Origin: Synechococcus sp. HJ21-Hayes
GTDB taxonomy: Bacteria; Cyanobacteriota; Cyanobacteriia; PCC-6307; Cyanobiaceae
Reading direction: 5' to 3'
Assembly: GCF_024345835.1 (NCBI RefSeq)
Contig: NZ_JAGQBW010000007.1
Span: 1-64,000, forward strand
Length of the DNA stretch: 64,000 nt
The notes under the pieces were generated by a model, which saw only the letters and a program-made list of their open reading frames with translations, did no database searches and had not been told where the DNA came from. Below are positions 37,616 to 46,136 of the stretch, one piece after another. The position numbers and the translations under genes were made by a program. Each line of letters begins with the position of its first letter. The stretch's first letter is position 1.

Positions 37616-38050
37616 TTAGTTGGCACCCAGCCACTTCTGGCCGTTGAGCCGCTGTACCAGGCGCGACACCAGCAGGGCCAGGGTCATTTTCTTTTCATCG
37701 ATCAGAAAAGACTCCAATACCGTCGGCTCGGCACCAGCTTCCGCTACCGCGATGGTTTTCGCCGAACTGATGGCGTCGCTGGTGAAGCAGAGCCAGAAGC
37801 GCCGGGCCCCTGGCAGCACTCCTTTCACCATCCAGCAGCTGCTGCCCACCACAGGCATCGGACCCTGCTCAAAACTGATGGTGGTCTCCGGTCCGCCGTA
37901 GGCCTTGATTTCCTTGGCGAGGGCCGGGATCAGCAGATTCGGCACAAAGTCGGAGAAGGCCTGATCTTCAGGCGCCGGCGGCTTCACGGCCTTGGCAGGG
38001 GATGCCTGGGCCGTCGAGGCGGCGGGTTCGGGTCTGGCGGAATCGGTCAC
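37616..38050 (-). CDS. DUF2996 family protein
   Basis: A 144-residue cyanobacterial/plant-type protein of unknown function. After an Ala/Pro-rich N-terminus of about 28 residues comes a conserved alpha/beta domain with DFVPNLLIPALAKEIKAYGG, VVGSSCWMVKG, and an end with LESFLIDEKKMTLALLVSRL. The start is GTG 38050. No membrane segment is visible. It stands between the hypothetical gene at 38111 and acsF on the same strand. Confidence 0.75.
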   Translation of the reverse strand: MTDSARPEPAASTAQASPAKAVKPPAPEDQAFSDFVPNLLIPALAKEIKAYGGPETTISFEQGPMPVVGSSCWMVKGVLPGARRFWLCFTSDAISSAKTIAVAEAGAEPTVLESFLIDEKKMTLALLVSRLVQRLNGQKWLGAN

Positions 38051-38110
38051 CGTCGCGGGCCTAGGGCAGAAAACTGGTCCGAACTTTAGGGAGGCCCCGC
38101 GGCCGTTTCG

Positions 38111-38632
38111 TCACCAGTCGTCGCTTGAGGGTGTGTCCCAGCCGTCGCTATCACTGGAACCGTCGCTGGCAGCGGCCGGTGGGGCCATGGTTGTGGCTTT
38201 GCGAATCACCCGGAAGGGCACCGAAACCGTGGGCGGCGGATCGGTAGGGGCGCGGCTGGGGCCGGCCCATCCCCCCCAGTTTGCGGGCGCTGAGGCGTCG
38301 GGTTCACGTTGGTTGCTGCGGCCGCTTGGCTCGGTCCACTCCTCCTGGCGGGAGGCGCTGCCGCCACTGCGCCGCACCTGCCGGCTGGGGGCGGGCCCGG
38401 CACTGCCCTGCAGGGCCAGGGCGGTGCCCGCGGCACTGAGGCCGGCACCGGCCGCCGCCGCCGCCGCCATCCAGGTGCCCACTGGCCAGGCGGGGCTCCG
38501 CCAGATGAGCAGCTGCAGGCTGGCACCGGGCCGTGGATTCAGGGCGCCCACCAGCAGCACCGCCAGCAGCGGGGTGAGCAGGGGGAGCAGCAGAAAACGT
38601 TGCAACACGGGGTCAGGCTTGAATCGGTCCAC
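38111..38632 (-). CDS. Picocyanobacterial hypothetical membrane protein
   Basis: A 173-residue protein with two N-terminal hydrophobic helices (about residues 11-31 and 46-72), followed by a polar, low-complexity C-terminal half rich in Ser, Pro, Arg and Trp that ends in an acidic SDDW. The start at GTG 38632 lies 20 bases inside the end of ubiX, so translation is probably coupled to it. Function unknown. Confidence 0.55.
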   Translation of the reverse strand: MDRFKPDPVLQRFLLLPLLTPLLAVLLVGALNPRPGASLQLLIWRSPAWPVGTWMAAAAAAGAGLSAAGTALALQGSAGPAPSRQVRRSGGSASRQEEWTEPSGRSNQREPDASAPANWGGWAGPSRAPTDPPPTVSVPFRVIRKATTMAPPAAASDGSSDSDGWDTPSSDDW

Positions 38633-39242
38633 TCCAGCGGCGCAGGGGGCCGAGGTCGTAGCCCAGGCAATCGAACACCCGGATCACCAGAAAATCCACC
38701 ATGTCGTCGATGCTCGTGGGCTGGTGATACCAGGCGGGAACCGGTGGGGCGATCCGTGCCCCAGCCTCCGCCAGGGCGGTGAGGTTGCGCAGGTGAATCA
38801 GGTTCCAGGGGGTTTCCCGCGGGCAGATCACCAGCGGGCGTCCCTCCTTGAGGTGCACGTCCGCTGCACGCTCCACCAGATCGGTGGCCACCCCCGCGGC
38901 GATCCGTCCCACCGTGCCCATGGAGCAGGGCAGGATCACCATGCCGCGGGTGCGAAAGCTGCCACTGGCTATTCCAGCCGCCTGGTCGTTCCAGCGACGG
39001 CAGCGCAGCTGACCGCCGCTGGTGCCGGTGCGCTCGCGCCAGAACTGCTCCTGGGCTTCGGGTTCACTGGGCACTCGCAGGCCCAGTTCCGCTTGCCACA
39101 CCCCGATGGCACCGCGGCTCACCACCATCTCCACCTGCTCGCCGGCCTGCAGCAGCAGTTGCAGGGCCCGCTGGGCTAGGGGCTGGGCGCTGGCGCCGGA
39201 TACCGCCAACACCACCGGATCGACGCCTGCAGTGGGGGGCAC
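38613..39242 (-). CDS. ubiX: Flavin prenyltransferase UbiX
   Basis: UbiX makes prenylated FMN, the cofactor of UbiD-type decarboxylases used in plastoquinone-type quinone synthesis. The 209-residue flavoprotein has [14 protein letters not shown] near residue 14 (flavin phosphate loop), [16 protein letters not shown] near 104 and [14 protein letters not shown] near 140. It starts at GTG 39242, three bases after the RNase II-like gene, and overlaps the next gene by 20 bases. Confidence 0.9.
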   Translation of the reverse strand: MPPTAGVDPVVLAVSGASAQPLAQRALQLLLQAGEQVEMVVSRGAIGVWQAELGLRVPSEPEAQEQFWRERTGTSGGQLRCRRWNDQAAGIASGSFRTRGMVILPCSMGTVGRIAAGVATDLVERAADVHLKEGRPLVICPRETPWNLIHLRNLTALAEAGARIAPPVPAWYHQPTSIDDMVDFLVIRVFDCLGYDLGPLRRWSGPIQA

Positions 39243-39245
39243 CGA

Positions 39246-41549
39246 TTAGGCCTCGTCGCCGTTGAGCTCGTCGTCGCCATCGGGCTCGTGGTCGGCGTGG
39301 CCGCCCTTGTCGTACTCCTCGTAGCCCTCGGGGAGCACCACGGCCAGGTCGATCTGATGACGCAGCACATCCACTTTCTGGATGATCACCTCCACTTGGT
39401 CCCCGAGCATGTAGGTGCGGCGATTTTTGCGGCCCACCAGGCGGTTCTGGCGGGAGCGGTACTCGTACCAGTCGTCCTTGAGGGAGCTCACGTGCACCAG
39501 CCCCTCCACTTGGGAGGGAGGCACTTCCACGAAGAAGCCATAGCTCTGAACGCCGCTGATCACACCGGTGAGGGTCTGGCCCACCAGTGGCTCGGCCTGA
39601 CGGGCCTGAGCCATGGCTAGGGCATCAGCTTGCAGGTCGATGGCGAAACGGGAGCGGGCGTTGAGCCGGTGCAGCAAGGCTCCACTGCGGGCTTCCTCCA
39701 CGGGGGTGAGGTTGCTCGGGGCGAGCAGGGGCCAGTCGATGGTGCCGTGGCTGCTGTCACCGGCGATGTCCACCCGGGTCTTGTGGCGCACGGAGGGGCG
39801 GTCTTTGCCCTCGCAGAGCAGGAGCACAAGCACGTGCTGGTTCCACAGATCGGCGTAGTGGAGGGCGGGGTAACACCAGGGGGCAAAGGCCACCGGGTCC
39901 CCGGCCAGCATGTTGGCGCCCGGTTCCATTGACAGGCTTACGGGGCGTAGGGGGTCCTTGAGCTGCTGCTGCAGTACCCGGCAGCGGTCGGTGGCGGCAA
40001 ACGCCACGGCCAGTTCCTGGGCCGTGGCGTTGCCATCGGTGGCGAGCTCTAACGGGATCTCCAGGGCCAGGGCCGCCTTGGCGACTTCGTTCACGGCCTC
40101 GCCATCGGGAGCCGGGTTCTGGGCATAGATCGCCGGTAACTCCAGGGCGGCCAGATGGCGGCCCAGGGCACGATGGGCCGGCAGGATCAGCTCCCGCAGC
40201 AGGCCCATGGGCTCACGGCAGGGATCCAGCTGCACCATCCAGCCCTGGCGAGTTTCATCCGGTTCGGGAATGGCCAGATCACCCAGCCCGTCGATGGCCG
40301 GCATGGCCAGGGCGAGATCGATGGAGCCTGCGGCGAGCCGCTGCTGGCGCAACAGACCTGCCAGGTCCACCAGTTGTTCGAGCAGGGGCAGCACCTCCTT
40401 CACGGCCTTGAGGGCCGCAGGTGTGGTGCGGGCCTTGGGCTTGCGTTCCGCGAGGGCCTGCAGGGCCTTCGTGTCCACCAGTCCGTCAGCCTTGATGGTG
40501 CTGCGGCAGAAGCGGTAGTGCTCCAGACCCCCATCGCTGCTGAGCTCAAGAGCCACCGAGAGGGCGGCTTCCGGGGTTCCCACCTTGAAGGCAGAAGCCT
40601 TGCTCAACGCTGTGGTGAGCAGCGGCAGCCAGCGAGGACCCACACACAGGGCTTCCGCCTGCTCTCGTAGGAAGAGATCGAGGTTGCTGCCAAAACCCAC
40701 CCGCTCGGCCACTGCCGGGGCATGCACCCAGAGCCGCAGGCCGGTGTCGGTGGTTTCGAGCGACACGGCCGGCAGGTTTGGTGCGTCTGTGCCGCTCCAG
40801 CTCTGCAACAGCAGGGTTGGCAGGGCGGTGAGGTCGTCGCGATCCTTCGGTTCGGGGGTCTTGAGCGAACCCTTGGGTGTCGCGGGGCGTTCCCGCAGCC
40901 CATGCTTGGTGAGCAGTAGATCGAGATCGGCCTCCGGCCCCGCATTGATCGCCAGGCTGCGGGCCACATGCCCCTGGGGGGCAAGCTGCCCCACCGGGTA
41001 GCGATCCACCTGTACCTCCACCACGGCCTCATCGGCCGGTTTCAGGTGCTTGGCATCCCCCTCCGGTAGCTCTAGGGCCGTCAACAGCCGATCGTCCAGG
41101 GGCACGGCCACCAGCCGCTCGTTCTGCTGCTCCACCTGGGCCAACAGGCTGGTGGTGTGGCGCTCGAGGATGCACTGCACTCCCCCTTCGGGGGAGCGGC
41201 GCCGACCGCCCTCACGGGTGATGCGCACCAGCACCCGATCACCATTCCAGGCGTGGTTGAGCTGGTTGTCGCGGATGTAAATGTCTTCGCCGCCGTCGTC
41301 CCGGAGGGCGAAACAGAAGCCCTTGCTGCTGCAGCGCAGCCGCGCTGTGATCAGTCCGTCGTCCTGAACGCGGCCCACCCCGTCGTCGTTCTCCTCGAGA
41401 ACGCCCACCCGCACCAGGCCGGTTAAGGCGATGCGGAGCTGGTGCTTGTCGGCCTCGGCACTCAGCCCCAGAGCCTTTTCGAGCTTGGCAATGGGGAGAT
41501 GCGCCTCGGCGGGCAGCTGTTCGATCAGGTCGGCGACCGTGAACTTCAT
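39246..41549 (-). CDS. RNase II/R family protein (Zam-like) with degenerate active site
   Basis: A 767-residue protein of RNB architecture: N-terminal helical and cold-shock-like domains, a central RNB-type domain (about 240-590) and a C-terminal S1 domain (about 670-745, GFFVEVPPSQVEGLVHVSSL). Aligned by eye with E. coli RNase II (Asp 201/207/209/210), the segment around residues 247-262 reads QSWSGTDAPN, keeping only one of four catalytic aspartates. The basic 'SPIRR' region is also replaced, by WCYPALHYADL. Catalytic loss is inferred; RNA binding may remain. Resemblance to the cyanobacterial Zam group is my recollection. It ends three bases before ubiX. Confidence 0.8.
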   Translation of the reverse strand: MKFTVADLIEQLPAEAHLPIAKLEKALGLSAEADKHQLRIALTGLVRVGVLEENDDGVGRVQDDGLITARLRCSSKGFCFALRDDGGEDIYIRDNQLNHAWNGDRVLVRITREGGRRRSPEGGVQCILERHTTSLLAQVEQQNERLVAVPLDDRLLTALELPEGDAKHLKPADEAVVEVQVDRYPVGQLAPQGHVARSLAINAGPEADLDLLLTKHGLRERPATPKGSLKTPEPKDRDDLTALPTLLLQSWSGTDAPNLPAVSLETTDTGLRLWVHAPAVAERVGFGSNLDLFLREQAEALCVGPRWLPLLTTALSKASAFKVGTPEAALSVALELSSDGGLEHYRFCRSTIKADGLVDTKALQALAERKPKARTTPAALKAVKEVLPLLEQLVDLAGLLRQQRLAAGSIDLALAMPAIDGLGDLAIPEPDETRQGWMVQLDPCREPMGLLRELILPAHRALGRHLAALELPAIYAQNPAPDGEAVNEVAKAALALEIPLELATDGNATAQELAVAFAATDRCRVLQQQLKDPLRPVSLSMEPGANMLAGDPVAFAPWCYPALHYADLWNQHVLVLLLCEGKDRPSVRHKTRVDIAGDSSHGTIDWPLLAPSNLTPVEEARSGALLHRLNARSRFAIDLQADALAMAQARQAEPLVGQTLTGVISGVQSYGFFVEVPPSQVEGLVHVSSLKDDWYEYRSRQNRLVGRKNRRTYMLGDQVEVIIQKVDVLRHQIDLAVVLPEGYEEYDKGGHADHEPDGDDELNGDEA

Positions 41550-41661
41550 TGGCGGTTTGGGAGGGCGCGGTGGCGGCTGTTGGGGCCCCTGGAGTGCGTG
41601 TCCAGCGATGCGCTATCGGAACGGCAACAACGCCCCGATGGCCAGCGCCAACTCCGCAACT

Positions 41662-41976
41662 TTAGGGATTGGTGGTCGCGGTGTCTTCAGCACCGTCGTC
41701 GCTCTGTCCTGACTTGATCACCAGCCGCAGCCCAATGACCAGAAAGCCAATGGAGGCAGCCAGTTGCAGAGCATTGGGGGGAATCACCGCCGAGAGGGAG
41801 CCGCCGGCGCCGGCTCCCAGCAGGCTGGCCAGAACCAGAGCGGCCGCACTGCCTGCAAACACAGCGCCACTGCGGTTGGAGGTGCCGCTGATGGTCACGA
41901 TGGCCAGTTGGGTCTTGTCGCCGAGTTCAGCCAGAAACACGGTGGCGAAGGTGGAGGCCAGAAGAGGAAGTTGCAT
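41662..41976 (-). CDS. UPF0016/GDT1-type half-size membrane transporter
   Basis: A 104-residue membrane protein with three helices and one family signature, ELGDKTQ (E-x-G-D-K-T), near residue 16. Members of this family move Mn2+ or Ca2+; the cyanobacterial Mnx exports Mn2+ from the cytosol and matters for photosystem manganese. The start is ATG 41976. It is the second of two adjacent single-repeat genes, which probably form a heterodimer equal to a full-length two-repeat protein. Confidence 0.85.
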   Translation of the reverse strand: MQLPLLASTFATVFLAELGDKTQLAIVTISGTSNRSGAVFAGSAAALVLASLLGAGAGGSLSAVIPPNALQLAASIGFLVIGLRLVIKSGQSDDGAEDTATTNP

Positions 41977-41981
41977 GGCGC

Positions 41982-42353
41982 TCAGGAGGCGAGGGGGAGC
42001 ATGCTCACAGCGGCCTGACGGCCCAGCCAAAGGCCCAGGCCGATCATCAGGATGCCCGCCAGCCGCTCCAGCTGCTGTGGGGGCAGAACCCGGGCCAGCC
42101 AGCGGCCGAGCAGCACCCCCACCAGGCTGGAGCTGATCAGCGCCAGGGAGGCTCCGATGAACACAATCACGGGCCGGCCCGACTCTGCCGAGAGCAACAG
42201 GGCAGCCAGCTGGGTCTTATCACCCAGTTCCGCAAGAAAGACCGTGGTGAAGGTGGTGAGGAAGACGGCGCCAAAACTGCCTGCAGCCGTATCGGCGGGC
42301 GTAATGGCTTCTGTGCCCGTTCCGGTGTCGGTGTCGGCGGGGTCCTGGGACAT
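41982..42353 (-). CDS. UPF0016/GDT1-type half-size membrane transporter (partner)
   Basis: A 123-residue membrane protein with a polar Asp/Thr-rich N-terminus (about 25 residues), then three helices and the same ELGDKTQ signature. It is followed six bases later by the second half-size gene at 41976, so both are presumably made together. Substrate (Mn2+ or Ca2+) is inferred from the family. Confidence 0.85.
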   Translation of the reverse strand: MSQDPADTDTGTGTEAITPADTAAGSFGAVFLTTFTTVFLAELGDKTQLAALLLSAESGRPVIVFIGASLALISSSLVGVLLGRWLARVLPPQQLERLAGILMIGLGLWLGRQAAVSMLPLAS

Positions 42354-42358
42354 GGAGG

Positions 42359-42730
42359 TCAGAGAGCCTGTTCGGGGGGCTGCCGGATCGCCTGCTCGAA
42401 GCGTCGCATCACCATGCCACGGCCGCCATGTTCGCTGCGAATCTGCTGGCGGCAGCAGTTGATGGCGAAGGCATTGGCCTCCTCCGCTGGAACCTCAAAC
42501 AGGCTGGCCAGGTTTTCCACCCGGCAGAACATCGGCCGGTCCTCATAGATGCGGCAGTTGCTGGAGCCTGTGTCGAAGTGGATGCACCAGCCATCCGGTC
42601 CCACCATGGCCAGGTATTGCTCCTGCTGCTCTTCGGTGAGGGCGGCTAGGGCCTCCTCCCGTTCACCTGGATCCAGGCGGCAGCAGGAGCCGCAGCCGCT
42701 GATGCAGCGCCAGTGCAGGTCTGCGCTCAT
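42359..42730 (-). CDS. YkgJ family cysteine-cluster protein
   Basis: A 123-residue protein with the Fe/Zn-binding cysteine cluster of the YkgJ/UPF0153 family: C9-x3-C13-x2-CC (CISGCGSCC), a middle Cys in NCRIYEDRPMFCRV, and ...NCCRQQIR. The cluster is intact. Function is unknown. It starts at ATG 42730, lies five bases upstream of the UPF0016 pair on the same strand, and is divergent from psb30. Confidence 0.85.
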   Translation of the reverse strand: MSADLHWRCISGCGSCCRLDPGEREEALAALTEEQQEQYLAMVGPDGWCIHFDTGSSNCRIYEDRPMFCRVENLASLFEVPAEEANAFAINCCRQQIRSEHGGRGMVMRRFEQAIRQPPEQAL

Positions 42731-42748
42731 CGCGGCAAGCCCTGCGGC

Positions 42749-42767
42749 TGTGACAAGCCGTCACAGT
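42749..42767. promoter_or_regulatory. CRP-like palindrome upstream of psb30
   Basis: A perfect 7-bp inverted repeat CTGTGAC-aagcc-GTCACAG lies in the divergent region between the YkgJ gene (19 bases away) and psb30 (81 bases away). The TGTGA...TCACA halves match the CRP/SyCRP1 consensus, but the spacer between them is 7, not the usual 6. It could be an operator or a small hairpin. Confidence 0.35.
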
Positions 42768-42847
42768 GCGGCGTCGGCTCCCTTGGGGAGGTCCACTGCG
42801 GACCGTAGGGTTGGGACTGACTTGTGCAGCCGCTGCGCCGTTCTCCC

Positions 42848-42955
42848 ATGGGAATCGACTTCCATCTGATCGCCAACTTCGCTGCTCTGTTCCTGATCAC
42901 CATCGCCGGGCCGGCTGTGATTTTCATCCTCTTCTACCGCCGCGGCGCCCTCTGA
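42848..42955 (+). CDS. psb30: Photosystem II protein Psb30 (Ycf12)
   Basis: A very short gene of 35 codons from ATG 42848 to TGA 42955. The protein is a single membrane helix, with [19 protein letters not shown] and ending [10 protein letters not shown]. The IAGPAVIF...YRRGAL phrase is the signature of Psb30, a peripheral one-helix subunit of the PSII core near cytochrome b559. It is followed by a strong intrinsic terminator, which supports an independent short transcript. Confidence 0.93.
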   Translation: MGIDFHLIANFAALFLITIAGPAVIFILFYRRGAL

Positions 42956-42995
42956 GCTTCGGCAGCGTCCAAGCTCCTAACCAAATGGGGCTCAG

Positions 42996-43032
42996 CCCCC
43001 TGGCTCTCGAATGGGAAAGCCAGGGGGTTTTT
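42996..43032 (+). terminator. Intrinsic terminator of psb30
   Basis: A perfect 10-bp stem CCCCCTGGCT / AGCCAGGGGG with a 12-base loop, immediately followed by TTTTT, 40 bases after the psb30 stop. It also lies just beyond the 3' end of convergent recJ (43050). Confidence 0.93.
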
Positions 43033-43049
43033 GATGGCCGTGGCCTGCT

Positions 43050-44954
43050 TCAGGCCACCAGCCCAAGGGCCATGGCAGCGTCCTGGACCAGGGCCTGCAC
43101 ATAGGGGTGGTTGGCCTGGGGATGGTCGGCGCTGAGGCCCTCTCCCGCCAAGGCCAAGCCCCGGAGTTCATCGCCGGCGGCATTGCGGATGACCAGGCCA
43201 TCCCCGTCCCGGGTCACCCAGTAGGTGCGGCCCTGCCGCTGTAGGCGCACCGCGTCCGCGCAGCTTTCCCGCAGGGCTACCAGCTCCAGCTGCAGCCGTT
43301 CTTCCCCCTGCCAGCGATTCAGCCGCAGCCTGTAGGCCACATCCACGTGCTGGGGCAGGGTCCAACCACCCTGCCAGCGCCAGGCCACGGCACGAACCCT
43401 GGTGTCGCCCTGGCCGAGGGTGAGTTGGAGATGCCCCCCCCGCAGCTCTTTTTGCTGGGTGACCCGGCAGCGGCTGCTCCAGAAGATCGGAGTGGGGTGC
43501 CCGATGCCAAAGGGCTCCAGACGTTGCAGTTGCTGCCACAGGCCCCGGTCGATCTGCTCGAGCTGCAGCAGAGCCTCCGGCTCCACCACCAGGCCACTGC
43601 CCTGGTGGGTCAGCCAGACCGCCGCCATGCCGTTGAGCGCCTCATGCAGGGCCGCCACCCGCTCCGCCAGCACGGTGAAACCGCCGGCGGCCGGATGGCC
43701 CCCATGGCGTTCCAGCAGGGCGCTGCACTGCTGCAGGGCCTGGTCCACGGCAAACCCCTTGGGCGCCCGCACGGAGGCGCGCAGTCGGCCATCCCCCTCG
43801 CTGGCCAGCAGGGCTGCCGGCAGCCCGAATCGCTCCACCAGTCGGGCCGCCACGATGCCAATGACGCCATGGTGCCAGTGGCTCTGGGCCAGCAGCAGGA
43901 AGGGGCTGCGCTGGGCACCATCGGCATCCACCAGGGCTACGGCCTCCGCCTCGATCGCATCACACAGTTCCCGCCGCTGACGGTTGAGGGCTTCGCACTC
44001 CCGGGCCAAGTCGAGGGCCCGCTCCTGGTCTGTGGTGGTGAGCAGCTCCACCACCAGCTCGGGGTCGCCCAGGCGTCCCACCGCATTGATCCGGGGGGCG
44101 ATCTGGAAGCCCACGGTGCTCGCATCCACCGGAACGTCGTCCAGCCCTGCGAGCTGCTGCAACGCCTGCAACCCCGGCAGGGCACTGGCTTTCAGCCGTG
44201 GCAGGCCGTCCATGAGCCAGCGACGGTTCACCCCCTGCAGCGGGGCCATATCGGCGATGGTGCCGATGCAGAACAGATCGAGGGCCATGGCGAGCCCCTC
44301 CTCCGAGCGAAAGGCCTTGGCCAGGGTCACCGCCAGTACGTAGGCCAGCCCCACCCCGGCTAACCCGCGGTACGGCGACCCCTCCGGGGTGCAGGCCGGG
44401 TGCAGCAGGGCCAGGTAGGGCGGATGCTCAGCCGGCAGGGTGTGGTGATCGGTGAGCACCACATCCAGGTCGAGCGCCTTGGCCCGCTCGAGGGCCTCGC
44501 GGGCGGCGATGCCGTTATCCACCGTCACCAGCAGGCGGATGCCCTCACCAGCCAGCCGCTCCACCATGGCGCTGTTGAGGCCATAGCCATCGTCGAGACG
44601 GCTGGGGATGGCAGCCACCGGTGCTGCCCCCAGCCGTTGCAGTACCCCCACCAGTAGGGCCGTGCTGGTCATGCCATCGGCGTCGTAATCGCCACAGATG
44701 GCCACCGCCTCGCCTCCCTTACAGGCCTGACGCAGGCGTTTTACGGCGGTTTTCAGATCCGGGAAATGCTTGGCAGGATCGGGTGCCTCGGCGGGCTCCA
44801 GCAGGTTTTCAATGGCTTCCCGGCTGCCCAGGCCCCGCCGCTGCAGTACGGCCAGGAGGGGTTCGCAGAGCCCCAGGCTCTGTAGTTCAGGGTTCGGAAC
44901 TGCCGGTACGGGCAGCTGCCAGCGTTGCTCGGGGGCAGCGGAGAGCAACAGCAT
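43050..44954 (-). CDS. recJ: Single-stranded-DNA-specific exonuclease RecJ
   Basis: RecJ degrades single-stranded DNA 5' to 3' in recombination and mismatch repair. The 634-residue protein has DHH-family motifs in order: I ICGDYDADGMTS near residue 85, II VTVDNGI near 143, III VLTDHHTLP near 165, IV including IADMAPL, and the DHHA1 motif with ERHGGHPAAGGF near 413. Length is somewhat above the E. coli protein. Start is ATG 44954. It is divergent from cbbY. Confidence 0.92.
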   Translation of the reverse strand: MLLLSAAPEQRWQLPVPAVPNPELQSLGLCEPLLAVLQRRGLGSREAIENLLEPAEAPDPAKHFPDLKTAVKRLRQACKGGEAVAICGDYDADGMTSTALLVGVLQRLGAAPVAAIPSRLDDGYGLNSAMVERLAGEGIRLLVTVDNGIAAREALERAKALDLDVVLTDHHTLPAEHPPYLALLHPACTPEGSPYRGLAGVGLAYVLAVTLAKAFRSEEGLAMALDLFCIGTIADMAPLQGVNRRWLMDGLPRLKASALPGLQALQQLAGLDDVPVDASTVGFQIAPRINAVGRLGDPELVVELLTTTDQERALDLARECEALNRQRRELCDAIEAEAVALVDADGAQRSPFLLLAQSHWHHGVIGIVAARLVERFGLPAALLASEGDGRLRASVRAPKGFAVDQALQQCSALLERHGGHPAAGGFTVLAERVAALHEALNGMAAVWLTHQGSGLVVEPEALLQLEQIDRGLWQQLQRLEPFGIGHPTPIFWSSRCRVTQQKELRGGHLQLTLGQGDTRVRAVAWRWQGGWTLPQHVDVAYRLRLNRWQGEERLQLELVALRESCADAVRLQRQGRTYWVTRDGDGLVIRNAAGDELRGLALAGEGLSADHPQANHPYVQALVQDAAMALGLVA

Positions 44955-45036
44955 CGGCCCAACAGGAGTCCATCCTGCAGCGTCATGCCGGGACGATCCA
45001 GCGCCCTAACCTCCTGGCCACGGTTGTGATGGCCCG

Positions 45037-45795
45037 GTGCCCTTTCCCGCGGCGCTTCTCTGGGATGTGGATGGCACCCTCGCCGAGACGGAGCTCGATG
45101 GCCATCGGCTCGCCTTCAACCGCGCCTTGGCCGAAGCGGGCTTGCCCTGGTGCTGGGATCCCGCCACCTATCTCGCCTTGCTGCCGATCAGCGGCGGGCG
45201 GGAGCGCCTGCGCTTCTTTCTCCAGCAGGTGGAGGGTGCACCGCCCAGCGCTGCGCGCGTTGAGGCGTTGCAGGCCGCCAAGCAGCGCCATTACGCCGCC
45301 CTGGTGGCCGCGGGTGGCCTGGGCCTGCGGCCTGGGGTGGCCCGGCTCCTGAAGGCTGCCGCTGCCGCTGGGATTCCCCAGGTGATCGTCACCACCAGTG
45401 GACGCGCCGCAGTGTCTGCCCTGCTGGAGCAGGCGTTGCCTTGCTCACAGCCGTTGTTTCGTTTCTGGGTGTGTGGGGAGGATGTTGCCCGTAAGAAGCC
45501 CGATCCAGAGGCGTACCGCCTCGCCTTGGCGCAGCTGGGTTGCGATGCCGCCCAGGCTCTGGCGATTGAGGATTCCAGCAATGGACTGCGGGCGGCCATG
45601 GCCGCAGGGCTGTGCACCCTGGTGACCCGCAGTGCCTCCAGTGCGGCTGAGCCCGTGGAGGCGTTCAGTGCGGCAGCGGCGATGGTGGATCACCTGGGTG
45701 AGCCCGGCTCCCCCTCCGTGGTGTGGCACGGCCCGGCTTGCCCCGATGGCCACATCACGCTCTCCTACCTGCAGCAGCTGTTGCGGCGGCCATGA
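45037..45795 (+). CDS. cbbY: CbbY-type HAD phosphatase (xylulose-1,5-bisphosphatase-like)
   Basis: A 252-residue HAD hydrolase with motif I DVDGTLAETE near residues 10-19, motif II TTSGR near 118, motif III Lys in ARKKPDPEAY and motif IV IEDSSNGLRAA. The pattern DVDGTLAETE plus a W-x-W-D-x-x-x-Y-x-x-L-L cap segment is that of CbbY, which dephosphorylates xylulose-1,5-bisphosphate, a misfire inhibitor of RuBisCO. It starts at GTG 45037 and its stop overlaps ycf20 in ATGA. Confidence 0.85.
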   Translation: MPFPAALLWDVDGTLAETELDGHRLAFNRALAEAGLPWCWDPATYLALLPISGGRERLRFFLQQVEGAPPSAARVEALQAAKQRHYAALVAAGGLGLRPGVARLLKAAAAAGIPQVIVTTSGRAAVSALLEQALPCSQPLFRFWVCGEDVARKKPDPEAYRLALAQLGCDAAQALAIEDSSNGLRAAMAAGLCTLVTRSASSAAEPVEAFSAAAAMVDHLGEPGSPSVVWHGPACPDGHITLSYLQQLLRRP

Positions 45796-46136
45796 CCCGA
45801 CTGCCCCTCCAGGCCACCCGTTTCAACCGGCTCCAGCGCCGCGTGGTCACGGCTCTGGTCGGTGGTTTTCGCGGCAGTTGGCGTCGCCGCAGCCTGGGCC
45901 TGCTGGCCCTGCTCCTGGGCCTCTATGCCGGCAACAACCTCACGGCCTACTGGCTGCAAAAACTGGGCCAGCGGCCCCTGGTGGTGCTGATCACGGTGCT
46001 GCTGGTGGAGCTCCTGGTGCGCCTGCGCACCCATCTCGTGAAGGGTCAGCCGGCCCTGGCCTGGGTGATGCTCGACAACCTGCGCATTGGCGTCGTGTAC
46101 GCGCTCATGCTGGAGGCCTTCAAGCTGGGCTCATGA
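45792..46136 (+). CDS. ycf20: Ycf20-like (DUF565) membrane protein
   Basis: A 114-residue protein with two to three hydrophobic segments (about 38-54, 65-80, 95-112). The sequence around GLYAGNNLTAYWLQKLGQRP is characteristic of Ycf20/DUF565, a cyanobacterial and plastid family. A green-algal Ycf20-like protein affects non-photochemical quenching, but the biochemical role is unclear. Start ATG 45792 overlaps the cbbY stop, and its stop overlaps the glxK start. Confidence 0.82.
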   Translation: MTRLPLQATRFNRLQRRVVTALVGGFRGSWRRRSLGLLALLLGLYAGNNLTAYWLQKLGQRPLVVLITVLLVELLVRLRTHLVKGQPALAWVMLDNLRIGVVYALMLEAFKLGS

